Source: Akkermansiaceae bacterium (lineage in GTDB: Bacteria; Verrucomicrobiota; Verrucomicrobiia; Verrucomicrobiales; DEV007). Taken from it: a stretch of DNA of 64,000 nucleotides. The stretch covers positions 310,001 to 374,000 of the forward strand of contig JACKQE010000001.1 of assembly GCA_024233005.1 (NCBI GenBank). The letters are read 5' to 3'. The stretch's first letter is position 1. The number at the start of each line of letters is the position of its first letter. The notes beneath the pieces are model-generated. The model made no database searches, had not been told where the DNA came from, and worked only from the letters and a program-made list of their open reading frames with translations. Positions 37,102 to 45,316 of the stretch are shown piece by piece. Made by a program: the position numbers and the translations under genes.

Positions 37102-38643
37102 TCACAAGGTTTCCTCTTGTAGCGTGCGCGGTAATTCATCTACGAAAGGAGCGTCTGTTTTTTTCAATTCATCAATTGCCTGGCCGCGCAATGATTTTAA
37201 TAACTCTGATTTTTCGGCCTTTGAAGCAAGGTTGTTCAATTCTTCCGGATCGGTGTTCAAATCATACAGTTCTTCCGTCTCCCCTGGGATCAGATAACGG
37301 ATGTATTTGTACTGATGATGTCGGAGCATTATCCACCAGGGAACATTGTGATAAACCTCACCCGATGATCTGACCCGCGCGTCCGACCCGTAGGAAGCGC
37401 CCGTGAATGTCATCAGAACAGGATGGTCCCAGTCCTTCCGTTGCGGATTTTCCAAGAGAGGTGTCAAATCCTTACCGTGAATTTTCCAGGGAATGGAAAT
37501 GCCCGCCCGCGCGGCTATTGTCGCAACAATGTCTGGTGAGTTAACGGGCTGGTTGCACACCTTTCCTTGAGGAATCGTTCCCGGTTGGGAAATTATCAAC
37601 GGTGATGCGTAACTGGCGTCATAGGGTGCCAGCTTCATATTCAGCCCATGTTCCCCCATAGCGTATCCCTGATCGGCGACGTAGATTACCAGCGTGTTCT
37701 CAAATTGGCCGCTGGTTTTTAAAGCTGAAATCAAGCGTCCCACCCCTTCATCAATTGCCTCGGCACATTGGTTCATTTGAATGATCCACTTTTCCAGGGA
37801 CAACCCTGGCTCGTCGCGGTCGAAATTCCCAGCTTGTTTTGGCTTCTTTTTAAGAGCGGGTTTTCCGTCGGCTGCAGGTATCCAGGCTTGGGTTGTTTCA
37901 AGGTATTTCGGTTTTCCAGGTCGAGGTCCAAAAACATCCTGCGGGATGGTTGGAACTGCTTCACTGTAGTCCGACAAATGGCGTTGCGCGGGTGTCGTTG
38001 GCCCGTGGATGGCTCCGTAGCAGAGCCACAAGTACCAGGGCTTTTTCGGATCTCTTCCCCTCCCATTGATAAACTCTTCCGCCCATTGGGTGTAGTTGTC
38101 AGTTGAATAGCCATCTTGAGGGTGGGGATGCTCGATGCCATCAAAGGAGAGAATTTGATCAGAGTAGTAATTTCCGGCGTTTCCAGGCAGTTTGGGTCGA
38201 TTCCAAACAATTTGATGATCCCAATCGCGGTTCCAACCAGTGTCTATTCCGGTATGCCATTTCCCGATGTGCGCCGTGGTGTAGCCTTTTTGACGGAACA
38301 CAGCGGGCCAAAAGGGGGTTTTTGCCGGGTCGTAGGTGCTGCCCGGGTAGGTTCCTTCCATCCGCATCGATTCAACGCCATGGGCTAAACGACCCGTCAG
38401 CAGGGAGGCTCTGGAAGGCATGCACCAAGCACCGAGATAGGCGCGTTCGAAACGTACTCCAGAGGAAGCCAGAGCGTCAATTTGGGGGGTTTTCACCCAA
38501 GGAGGAGCTTCTGGATAACAACCCACGGTTTTGTAAGATTGATCGTCGCTAAAGATGACCAATATATTGGGACGCGGTGCGTCCGCCCGCACCTGAGAGA
38601 CCGCTACAAACAACAACAGAAGTGGAATTCTAAGGTGTTTCAT
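37102..38643 (-). CDS. Secreted type I sulfatase
   Basis: 513 residues with signal peptide MKHLRIPLLLLFVAVSQVRA. PNILVIFSDDQSYKTVGCYPEAPPWVKTPQIDALA opens the fold. The FGly motif CMPSRASLLTGR has its cysteine at residue 74. IGKWHTGIDTGWNRDWDHQ and YVADQGYAMGEHG are metal and active-site segments, followed by a C-terminal LYDLNTDPEELNNLAS. It should hydrolyse sulfate esters outside the cytoplasm. It lies 11 bases downstream of recA on the same strand, so read-through from recA is possible, although the functions are unrelated. Confidence 0.94.
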   Translation of the reverse strand: MKHLRIPLLLLFVAVSQVRADAPRPNILVIFSDDQSYKTVGCYPEAPPWVKTPQIDALASSGVRFERAYLGAWCMPSRASLLTGRLAHGVESMRMEGTYPGSTYDPAKTPFWPAVFRQKGYTTAHIGKWHTGIDTGWNRDWDHQIVWNRPKLPGNAGNYYSDQILSFDGIEHPHPQDGYSTDNYTQWAEEFINGRGRDPKKPWYLWLCYGAIHGPTTPAQRHLSDYSEAVPTIPQDVFGPRPGKPKYLETTQAWIPAADGKPALKKKPKQAGNFDRDEPGLSLEKWIIQMNQCAEAIDEGVGRLISALKTSGQFENTLVIYVADQGYAMGEHGLNMKLAPYDASYASPLIISQPGTIPQGKVCNQPVNSPDIVATIAARAGISIPWKIHGKDLTPLLENPQRKDWDHPVLMTFTGASYGSDARVRSSGEVYHNVPWWIMLRHHQYKYIRYLIPGETEELYDLNTDPEELNNLASKAEKSELLKSLRGQAIDELKKTDAPFVDELPRTLQEETL

Positions 38644-38654
38644 CGCGACTTCCC

Positions 38655-39713
38655 TCAGCCTTTCAATTCTGACAGCTTTTCTTTAACGGAGGTTTCGATC
38701 TCTTTGTAGAGCGCTTCGTCCGCTTTTAGTGCTTCCTTCACAGCGTCCCGGCCCTGTGCCAACTGGCTGCCTTTATAACTGATCCACGATCCGCGCTTTT
38801 GAAGGATTTCGTACTCCAAGGCCAAATCCAGGAGTGAGCCAACCGCGGAAATCCCCTCGTTGTACATGATGTCGAATTCAGCCTCGGTGTACGGTGGGGC
38901 TACCTTGTTTTTGACGACTTTGAGCTTGGTTCGATTCCCAGTGACGGTGCCATCGCTCGTTTTGATGCTCCCAATCCTCCGGATGTCCAGTCTGACACTG
39001 CTGTAAAACTTGAGCGCCCTTCCCCCCGGCGTGGTTTCTGGGTTACCAAACATGACCCCCACCTTCTCCCGAATTTGATTGGTGAAAATACAAACCGTCC
39101 TGGCCTTAGATATCATCGAAGTCAACTTTCTCAGGGCAGCGCTCATGAGCCTTGCTTGTGCTCCAACCGTTGCATCCCCGATGTCCCCATCCAATTCCTG
39201 TTTTGTGACCAATGCAGCGACGGAGTCGAGAACGATCACGTCCAGCGCATTTGAACGGATTAAGGTTTCCACAATCCGGAGGGCTTCCTCACCTGAGCTC
39301 GGCTGAGATACCAAGAGGTCGTCAAGATTGACGCCAAGTTTTTTGGCATACTGTGGATCCAGAGCATGTTCCACATCGACAAACCCGGCCAATCCTCCGG
39401 CTTTTTGCGCTTGGGCAATCACAGTAAGGGTCAGGGTGGTTTTACCGGACGATTCAGGCCCGAAAACTTCTATGATCCTTCCTCTGGGGAACCCTCCGAC
39501 TCCCAAGGCGCGATCGATCAGGATGTTACCAGTCGGAATGACATCCACATCCACTCGATGTTCGTCTCCGCCCATTCTCATGATGGCACCGTCTCCGAAA
39601 TCCTTCTGAATTTGGGAAATGGCAGCCTCCAAATTGCGGGAGCGGGCCTCTACCAACCGGTTGTTTTCCGGTGAGGAGGGAGTCTTTTCTTTTGGTGTTT
39701 TGGGGGAAGCCAT
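38655..39713 (-). CDS. recA: Recombinase RecA
   Basis: 352 residues from the ATG at 39713, which gives the standard family length. Walker A GPESSGKTT, the L1/L2 loops (QARLMSAALRKLTS, FGNPETTPGGRALKFYSSVRLDIRR) and NQIREKVGVMFG are all present. RecA forms filaments on single-stranded DNA for recombination and SOS induction. The reading frame stays open upstream for another 97 codons; ATGs at 39848 and 39857 would add an acidic, proline-rich leader of about 45 residues. I cannot locate a clear LexA site. It is divergent from the RibD fusion. Confidence 0.96.
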   Translation of the reverse strand: MASPKTPKEKTPSSPENNRLVEARSRNLEAAISQIQKDFGDGAIMRMGGDEHRVDVDVIPTGNILIDRALGVGGFPRGRIIEVFGPESSGKTTLTLTVIAQAQKAGGLAGFVDVEHALDPQYAKKLGVNLDDLLVSQPSSGEEALRIVETLIRSNALDVIVLDSVAALVTKQELDGDIGDATVGAQARLMSAALRKLTSMISKARTVCIFTNQIREKVGVMFGNPETTPGGRALKFYSSVRLDIRRIGSIKTSDGTVTGNRTKLKVVKNKVAPPYTEAEFDIMYNEGISAVGSLLDLALEYEILQKRGSWISYKGSQLAQGRDAVKEALKADEALYKEIETSVKEKLSELKG

Positions 39714-39998
39714 CTTGTTGCTGATTGGGGGTGGAGGGGGGGTTAAAACATAATCCACAGGGGAATCTGGAATGATGTCCCGCAGGGATGGAGTCGATAT
39801 TTCGAGTTCACCATCTTGGGTTTTCTCTTCTGTTTCTGGAGATACCATGGCAATCATTTTTTGGAAAGGCAAACTGTTGTCCTTAGTATGCAGGGAAGTG
39901 TTCAAAAGTCCATACAAAAAATTTACTGACACCAAATTTATTTCCTCTTCTCGGCATTGTCCTTGCCTCCCCGGCACTTGAAAATTACCTTCCAGACT

Positions 39999-41546
39999 GT
40001 GCATGAATGTTTGACTGATGAGTTTTGGATGAAGCGCGCCTTGGCCGAGGCCCGGAAAGGCCTTGGACTAACCGCTCCCAATCCAGCTGTTGGCGCTGTC
40101 CTCGTTTGGCAAAACACAATCATTGGCAAAGGTTGGCACAAAGGAGTCGGCCAAGCCCACGCTGAGATCGAGGCCATTTCCGACGCCGTGTCTCGTGGGC
40201 ACCTTGGCAAACTGTCCACTGCCAGTCTTTATGTGACATTGGAACCTTGTTCGACACAGGGCAGGACGCCTCCGTGCTGCTCCGCCATTCTTGAAAGACG
40301 CATTCCAAAGGTTGTCGTGGGCTGTCGAGATCCAGATGCACGGCACCGTGGTGCGGGGTTGGAGTTCCTCACGTCCCAGGGTGTGGAAGTATGCGTCGGC
40401 GTGGAAGAAAATCGTTGCCGGGAAATTATCAGGGGTTTCCGGATGAGAGTTACCCAGGGTCGGCCCTATGTCATTGGAAAAGTAGGAGTTACTTTGGATG
40501 GTAAGACTCAAATTCCGGCGGCAGAGGGTCGATGGATAACGGGAGATTCATCCAGGGAGGATGTGCAACGTCTTAGATCCGAGGTGGATGGTATTTGCGT
40601 GGGGGGTGCCACTATCCGTGCTGACGATCCCTTTTTGAATCTTCGGGGGCGCTGGCGAAAACGTCGGCCTCTGGGCCTGAAAAGAATCGTGCTTTCCGAT
40701 GCAGGCAATATCCCTTCAACCGCTAAGGTTTTCCTCGAGGATGGCTGCGGTGCTCCCCTGTACTTCCGTGATCGGAAACTTAAGGAAGTCATGCAGGATT
40801 TGGGGACTCGGGGACTGAACACCATTTTGGTCGAATCTGGAGGAACCCTCTTGAAGGCACTCTATCTCGAAGGGCTGCTCGATGAGCTGATCGTATACTA
40901 TGCCCCTGTGATGGGAGGAGGCCCGGCTTCCTTTTTTGATCTCCCAGGGCGTTTGCATCATTGGCCGGTCAGTGAATGGAAATCCTTCGGTTCAGACATG
41001 CGCTTCCGCGGGTGGCGAGGGTCTACCAAGAAGGCCGTTTTTTTCGACCGGGATGGGGTGGTGAATGCTTCTCCAGGCGCTGGCTACGTTCTCAGTTGGG
41101 ATCAATTCATTTTCAATCCCGGCATCATTGCTGCGATCAAAGTTGCGAAAGATTCTGGATATTTGGTGGGATTGCTGACTAGTCAGCGGGGTGTCGAAAA
41201 GGGCGAAATGAGCCTAGGTGAACTGGAGGATCTGCATCATCGGATGCAAACAGTGCTATCCGAAAGCGGTGCTGCTTTTGATGGGATTTTTGCCTACACC
41301 GGTCCCGGTTGTGGCTTCCCCAACAAACCTTCCCCGGAGATGCTGAATCATGCTGCCCGGAATTTGGATGTGAACCCGGACGGTTGTTGGATGATTGGCG
41401 ATGCCGACCGGGACATTGCCATGGCACAGTCTGCCGGGGTCAAAGGAACCATCAGGATTTTAAGTGAACACCCCGTGGGTCTTGCCGCGGACCATGTTCT
41501 TTCTGGAACCGCGGAATTGGCTGAACTCTTACGATTGGTTTTGTGA
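39999..41546 (+). CDS. ribD: RibD deaminase-reductase fused to HAD-family phosphatase
   Basis: 515 residues if started at GTG 39999; TTG 39957 or 40011 are alternatives, since no ATG lies at the right place. The deaminase domain has APNPAVGAVLV, the zinc motif HAE (His54) and PCSTQGRTPPC (Cys84, Cys93). The reductase domain runs about 150-340 (VGVTLDGKTQ, GRWITGDSSREDVQ, LVESGGTLL, PVMGGG). A HAD-IIIA domain follows at 345-515, with FFDRDGVVN (Asp350, Asp352), LLTSQRG, NKPSPEM and MIGDADRDIAMA. RibD makes 5-amino-6-ribitylaminouracil phosphate, whose dephosphorylation needs a HAD phosphatase, so the fusion may cover three steps. It overlaps the end of mnmG by 18 bases. Confidence 0.92.
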   Translation: MHECLTDEFWMKRALAEARKGLGLTAPNPAVGAVLVWQNTIIGKGWHKGVGQAHAEIEAISDAVSRGHLGKLSTASLYVTLEPCSTQGRTPPCCSAILERRIPKVVVGCRDPDARHRGAGLEFLTSQGVEVCVGVEENRCREIIRGFRMRVTQGRPYVIGKVGVTLDGKTQIPAAEGRWITGDSSREDVQRLRSEVDGICVGGATIRADDPFLNLRGRWRKRRPLGLKRIVLSDAGNIPSTAKVFLEDGCGAPLYFRDRKLKEVMQDLGTRGLNTILVESGGTLLKALYLEGLLDELIVYYAPVMGGGPASFFDLPGRLHHWPVSEWKSFGSDMRFRGWRGSTKKAVFFDRDGVVNASPGAGYVLSWDQFIFNPGIIAAIKVAKDSGYLVGLLTSQRGVEKGEMSLGELEDLHHRMQTVLSESGAAFDGIFAYTGPGCGFPNKPSPEMLNHAARNLDVNPDGCWMIGDADRDIAMAQSAGVKGTIRILSEHPVGLAADHVLSGTAELAELLRLVL

Positions 41547-43400
41547 CTTGGCATTTCTTTCCAGCCAGACTGTCAAGATGGCGATGTCTGATGGCGTGAT
41601 ACCGCTGATTCGTGAGGCTTGACCCAATGTGTTTGGTTTCACTCTGGCAAGAGTGGTGCGAGCTTCTTCTTTCAATCCTTTGATCCTATGGTAGTCGACG
41701 GACACCGGGATCGGAGATTGTTCTCGACGGGAGGCCCGGTCCACAGAATCCTGTTGGCGTTTAATGTATCCCTCATATTTGAGGTCGGTTTCTGCCAACT
41801 CCCAGATGAGAGGAAGAAACTTATCCCGGTGGACGGCATCCAAATCCTGCCAATTCTTTTCGGGGCGGCGTAGGATCTTTTCCAAGGAGATCCCTTGGTC
41901 TGTGTTCAATTTTAGATACTTTCGAGCTGCCTCCAACTGGCTGGTTTTTTCGCACAGGTGGGCATGTTTGTCTTTTGATAACAGGCCCGCGGCGTACGCC
42001 TGGGCGCCCAAACGAATATCTGCATTGTCATGCCGCAAAAGGAGACGGTATTCGGCTCTGCTGGTAAACAGTCGGTAAGGTTCCAAAGTACCCTTCGTGA
42101 CTAAGTCGTCCACCATGACTCCGATATAGGACGAATCCCGGGTCAGAATGAATGGCGGTTTGGAAGCGACCTTCAGAGCGGCGTTGGCGCCTGCGATCAA
42201 TCCTTGGCCTGCCGCTTCCTCATAGCCGGACGTGCCATTGATTTGTCCTGCAAAGTAGAGGCCAGAGATTTGTTTGGTCTCCAGGGTCGGGTAGAGCTGA
42301 GTCGGATGGCAGAAATCATATTCCACCGCATATCCTGGGCGGATGATCTCCGCGTTTTCAAGCCCTGGAACGGTTTGAATGAAGGCGACTTGGACCTCGT
42401 ACGGCAGGCTCGTGGACACTCCGTTGACATAATACTCATGCGTATGCCGACCTTCGGGCTCTAGAAATAATTGGTGGCGTTCCTTGTCCGCGAAGCGCAC
42501 CACCTTGTCTTCAATCGATGGGCAATATCGCGGACCAACACCTTCGATTTTGCCGCAATACATGGGGGACTTGTCCAAATTCCGGCGAATTATTTCATGG
42601 GTGTCCTGATTGGTGTAGGTGATCCAGCAGGGCAATTGTTCCACGTGGAACGCCGGATCATCAAAGCGGTTTAGGCTAAAAAGAGCGTTCTTGGGCTCCT
42701 TGTAGGCAGGGAAATTGCCGAACCGGGTGATAACTGGATCACCATCTTGTCTTTCGCATTTGCCAAATTCGATGGTTCTCCCGTTGAGCCTGCAGGGTGT
42801 TCCAGTCTTAAATCTCCCCACTTCAAACCCCAATTCGCGAAGATGATCACTAAGCGTGGATGGCGAATCCCCCATTCGCCCCCCTTGTTGATTTTCGAGC
42901 CCTACATGCAAAAGTCCCCGCATGAATGTGCCGGTCGTAATGACCACGGAACGGGCATGAAAGGCGACACCAAGGGTTGTTTCCACTCCGCGAACTCTGT
43001 CCCCTTCGACAATGAGTTTTTTAACATTGCCTTGGTGAAGGTTCAGGCCGGTGGTGGATTCTAGGATATGCTTCGAACGGAATTGATAGGCCTTTTTATC
43101 ACATTGGGCCCTTGGTGCTCGAACGCTGGGTCCCCTTTTGGCATTCAGAAGGCGAAACTGGAGGGCTGTGGCATCTGTGTTTTCTCCCATGGTTCCACCC
43201 ATCGCATCAATTTCTCGCACTACATGGCCCTTGGCCAATCCGCCGATGGCGGGGTTGCAGGACATTTGCCCAATGGTATCTAAGTTCTGAGTCAAGACTG
43301 CCACTTCGGCTCCCATTCTAGCTGCCGCTAAAGAGGCCTCGATGCCGGCATGGCCTGCGCCGATAACTAGGACGTCATAAACTTTCGGAAAAAAATACAT
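41529..43400 (-). CDS. mnmG: tRNA uridine-5-carboxymethylaminomethyl modification enzyme
   Basis: 623 residues, the family length. The FAD-binding VIGAGHAGIEASLAAARMG, PAIGGLAKGHVVREIDAMGG, RFKTGTP, PMYCGKIEGVGPRYCPSIEDKVVRF and GQINGTSGYEEAAGQG are diagnostic. With MnmE it installs the cmnm5 group on wobble uridine of several tRNAs using FAD, glycine and methylene-THF. mnmE is not in the window. The codons for FHVEQ contain a parS-like sequence (42637-42652), and another lies 15 bases upstream of the start codon. The gene is often near the origin of replication. Confidence 0.97.
   Translation of the reverse strand: MYFFPKVYDVLVIGAGHAGIEASLAAARMGAEVAVLTQNLDTIGQMSCNPAIGGLAKGHVVREIDAMGGTMGENTDATALQFRLLNAKRGPSVRAPRAQCDKKAYQFRSKHILESTTGLNLHQGNVKKLIVEGDRVRGVETTLGVAFHARSVVITTGTFMRGLLHVGLENQQGGRMGDSPSTLSDHLRELGFEVGRFKTGTPCRLNGRTIEFGKCERQDGDPVITRFGNFPAYKEPKNALFSLNRFDDPAFHVEQLPCWITYTNQDTHEIIRRNLDKSPMYCGKIEGVGPRYCPSIEDKVVRFADKERHQLFLEPEGRHTHEYYVNGVSTSLPYEVQVAFIQTVPGLENAEIIRPGYAVEYDFCHPTQLYPTLETKQISGLYFAGQINGTSGYEEAAGQGLIAGANAALKVASKPPFILTRDSSYIGVMVDDLVTKGTLEPYRLFTSRAEYRLLLRHDNADIRLGAQAYAAGLLSKDKHAHLCEKTSQLEAARKYLKLNTDQGISLEKILRRPEKNWQDLDAVHRDKFLPLIWELAETDLKYEGYIKRQQDSVDRASRREQSPIPVSVDYHRIKGLKEEARTTLARVKPNTLGQASRISGITPSDIAILTVWLERNAKSQNQS
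42637..42652. other. parS-like ParB-binding site within mnmG
   Basis: TGTTCCACGTGGAACG contains the 14-bp palindrome GTTCCACGTGGAAC (42638-42651), the core of the parS consensus bound by chromosomal ParB. It falls on mnmG codons for a conserved FHVEQ peptide, so coding constraint could partly explain it, but full palindromy is not required by the protein. Confidence 0.65.
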
Positions 43401-43415
43401 CTTGGAGAAGTTGAA

Positions 43416-43431
43416 TGTTCCACGTGGAACA
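43416..43431. other. parS-like ParB-binding site upstream of mnmG
   Basis: TGTTCCACGTGGAACA is a perfect 16-bp palindrome in non-coding DNA, 15 bases upstream of the mnmG start codon. It matches the published parS consensus (TGTTnCACGTGnAACA) used by ParB for chromosome segregation. A second copy of the core lies 765 bases away. parA and parB are not in the window. Confidence 0.82.
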
Positions 43432-43652
43432 TGGAATTGAGCTGGGAAGTTTACACGATCTCTGGAATTGTGCTACGAGCACAAAACCTGAATCCGCTTG
43501 GAGCCATTGGTGCGAGAAGAGCGCGGGTGCACCCTGAGAGGAACGGAAGGATGGTTTGGAGCGACGGTGACACTATCCTGAGGAAGCTGGGGTCGAATTG
43601 GGATGCCAAGGATGACCGGGGAGGGGATCCCTCTTGCGCGGAGCAATGTTAC

Positions 43653-43682
43653 TTGCAGTTAAGGGGGGGGAACTGCTAGAAT
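43653..43682 (+). promoter_or_regulatory. Candidate sigma70 promoter of pssA, possibly leaderless
   Basis: TTGCAG (43653-43658) and TAGAAT (43677-43682) are separated by 18 bases. The spacer contains a run of eight G (43663-43670). The pssA ATG starts only six bases after the -10 box, so transcription would begin at or next to the start codon. The rest of the 288-base interval between mnmG and pssA shows the parS site and nothing else I can assign. Confidence 0.45.
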
Positions 43683-43688
43683 CACCGC

Positions 43689-44579
43689 ATGGCCTCGAGC
43701 GATCCTGAACGCAAAACCCCGAAGATCTACCTGCTCCCCAATCTCATGACGGCAGGGAACCTTGCCTGTGGTTTTTGGGCGATCGTCAAAATTTTCGAAG
43801 GCATGCGGAATCCGGATGGGGGGACCAATCCTTATTACATCGCCATCGCTTCCATTCTTGGGGCGTGCCTCTTTGACTCCTTGGATGGACGAATTGCTCG
43901 GATAAAAGGTCAGGAATCTTTGTTTGGGCGCGAATTCGATTCCATTGCGGACATTGTTTCTTTTGGGTTGGCTCCCGCCCTGTTGGTAATGGACATTGTT
44001 CTGCGCGATTTCGACGCCCGTCTAGGCTGGACCATTGCTTTTATCTACCTCCTCTGCGGAGGCATGAGGTTGGCCCGCTTCAATTGTCTTGCAGCCATGA
44101 ATCCAGGTTCAAGCAGCAAAGACTTTGTGGGCTTCCCAATTCCCGCTGCCGCCGGTTTGATCGCTTCTTTGACGGTCTTTATTTTTTGGCTCAACGAAGG
44201 CGAGCGGGAGATTGGGATGTGGAAGTACTTTCTCCTAGTCCTAATGTTGGTTTTGTCGGGACTGATGCTGAGCGAATGCAGCTATCCGAGTTTCAAAAAG
44301 CTGGATTGGCGAGCCCAGGGATCACTGTTCTGGGTGTTTACGGCCGGTTTGATCGTGATCATGGCGGTCCTCTATTGGGAAGTGGTCCCGGCCTGTCTCT
44401 TTATGGCCTATTTGACCTATGGTTTGATCAGGCCCTGGATTTCGAGGTCTTGGCGAAAAGAAATTGAAAGCGCTGGGACAGACGAAGGGGACGTGGATGT
44501 GGAGACTCCCGTATCCGACGAAGTCGAGGAGGAGGTATCCTCTGAACCGGGCGAAGCGAAGCCGATCGCTCAGGCCTGA
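43689..44579 (+). CDS. pssA: CDP-diacylglycerol-serine O-phosphatidyltransferase
   Basis: 296 residues with about eight membrane segments. The CDP-alcohol phosphotransferase motif is complete: Asp63, Asp66-Gly67, Ala70-Arg71, Gly80, Asp84 and Asp88. The N-terminal YLLPNLMTAGNLACGF is typical of the PssA type that transfers serine onto CDP-diacylglycerol to give phosphatidylserine. The last 35 residues form an acidic tail (EGDVDVETPVSDEVEEEVSS) not needed for the fold. No phosphatidylserine decarboxylase gene is adjacent. Its stop region overlaps the end of rnpA by 10 bases in convergent orientation. Confidence 0.93.
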   Translation: MASSDPERKTPKIYLLPNLMTAGNLACGFWAIVKIFEGMRNPDGGTNPYYIAIASILGACLFDSLDGRIARIKGQESLFGREFDSIADIVSFGLAPALLVMDIVLRDFDARLGWTIAFIYLLCGGMRLARFNCLAAMNPGSSSKDFVGFPIPAAAGLIASLTVFIFWLNEGEREIGMWKYFLLVLMLVLSGLMLSECSYPSFKKLDWRAQGSLFWVFTAGLIVIMAVLYWEVVPACLFMAYLTYGLIRPWISRSWRKEIESAGTDEGDVDVETPVSDEVEEEVSSEPGEAKPIAQA

Positions 44580-44962
44580 TTTCCCAAAACTGTGTTGGTT
44601 TCGTTTGCCGCCGTTCCGGAGACCATGAGTCCGGAACGGTGCAGGAGCCACTTCCATTCCTTCATCAAGCGATCACTGCCAACCTTGGCGGCTTGCGGTG
44701 AGGCCACGACGACGAGACGATGACCGCCCAGGATATTATGTCCGGTTGCCTGGAGGATGGCTCTCAGTCGTCGACGAGTCCTGTTTCGAATCACCGCATT
44801 GCCGATTTTACGGGAAGTCACCAGACCAACTTGGAAGGTCCTGATGTCAGGATCCGGAAGCACGCCCAAGCGAAGGAAGTGTCCCTTCCAGGAAATTCCC
44901 TCATGCCGAACCTTAAAAAAGTCCGCACTTCGCAACAACCGTTTGGTCTTGGGAAATTTCAT
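44570..44962 (-). CDS. rnpA: Ribonuclease P protein component
   Basis: 130 residues from the ATG at 44962. KRLLRSADFFKVRHEG, GLVTSRKIGNAVIRNRTRRRLRAILQ and LVVVASPQAAKV match the RnpA fold, including the conserved RNR motif. It assists the catalytic RNA in 5' maturation of tRNAs. It follows rpmH in the standard order, but a strong hairpin with a U-tract lies between the two genes. The frame is open upstream to 45025; that extension crosses the hairpin and is unlikely to be translated. Confidence 0.95.
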   Translation of the reverse strand: MKFPKTKRLLRSADFFKVRHEGISWKGHFLRLGVLPDPDIRTFQVGLVTSRKIGNAVIRNRTRRRLRAILQATGHNILGGHRLVVVASPQAAKVGSDRLMKEWKWLLHRSGLMVSGTAANETNTVLGNQA

Positions 44963-44985
44963 TGATAAAACTGCAATGCGGACAC

Positions 44986-45009
44986 AAAAAAGCCCCGGTT
45001 GCCCGGGGC
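44986..45009 (-). terminator. Intrinsic terminator or attenuator between rpmH and rnpA
   Basis: On the minus strand GCCCCGG-GCAA-CCGGGGC is followed by six T. A seven-pair GC stem with a GNRA-type tetraloop and a U-tract is a textbook terminator. It lies 32 bases after the rpmH stop and 24 bases before the rnpA start, so rnpA is read only by transcripts that pass it or by a promoter of its own. Confidence 0.82.
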
Positions 45010-45040
45010 CTTCTAAAAATCTCACTACCAGCGGAGTCGA

Positions 45041-45226
45041 TCAACCATGTTGAGTGACATGTCGTTTGAAATGGATTTCGACCCCCTTTGGCATCAGGCG
45101 TTTTCTGCCTTTTTGACGACGACGGCGCAGTATGTCGCGACCAGATTTGGTTGCCATCCGAGCTCGGAAGCCGAATTGCTGCTTACGGGTTCTTTTTGAA
45201 GGTTGGTAAGTACGAAAAGTGCTCAT
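45041..45226 (-). CDS. rpmH: 50S ribosomal protein L34
   Basis: 61 residues from the ATG at 45226: MSTFRTYQPSKRTRKQQFGF, then RMATKSGRDILRRRRQKGRKRL. This is longer than the usual 44-50 residues because of a C-terminal extension (MPKGVEIHFKRHVTQHG). The frame continues open upstream to 45583, but the promoter at 45289-45316 lies inside that part, so the ribosomal protein starts at 45226. L34 is commonly paired with rnpA near the origin of replication. Confidence 0.93.
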   Translation of the reverse strand: MSTFRTYQPSKRTRKQQFGFRARMATKSGRDILRRRRQKGRKRLMPKGVEIHFKRHVTQHG

Positions 45227-45288
45227 GAGGAGGAAGAAGTTGGTCGGTGTCTCGGTTCCCGCCGCGATTGAGGAGTGGGAGGGTGCGA

Positions 45289-45316
45289 AATGTAAGGGAT
45301 TTACGAAAGTTGTCAA
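45289..45316 (-). promoter_or_regulatory. Sigma70-type promoter of rpmH
   Basis: On the minus strand TTGACA (45316-45311) is a perfect -35 box, and TACATT (45294-45289) is a good -10 box, with a 16-base spacer. Transcription would start near 45282, giving a leader of about 56 bases before rpmH. Confidence 0.68.

Noticed and set aside
39714..39998. LexA box for recA
   Set aside because: I looked for GAAC/GTTC-type inverted and direct repeats in the recA upstream DNA and found only half-sites.
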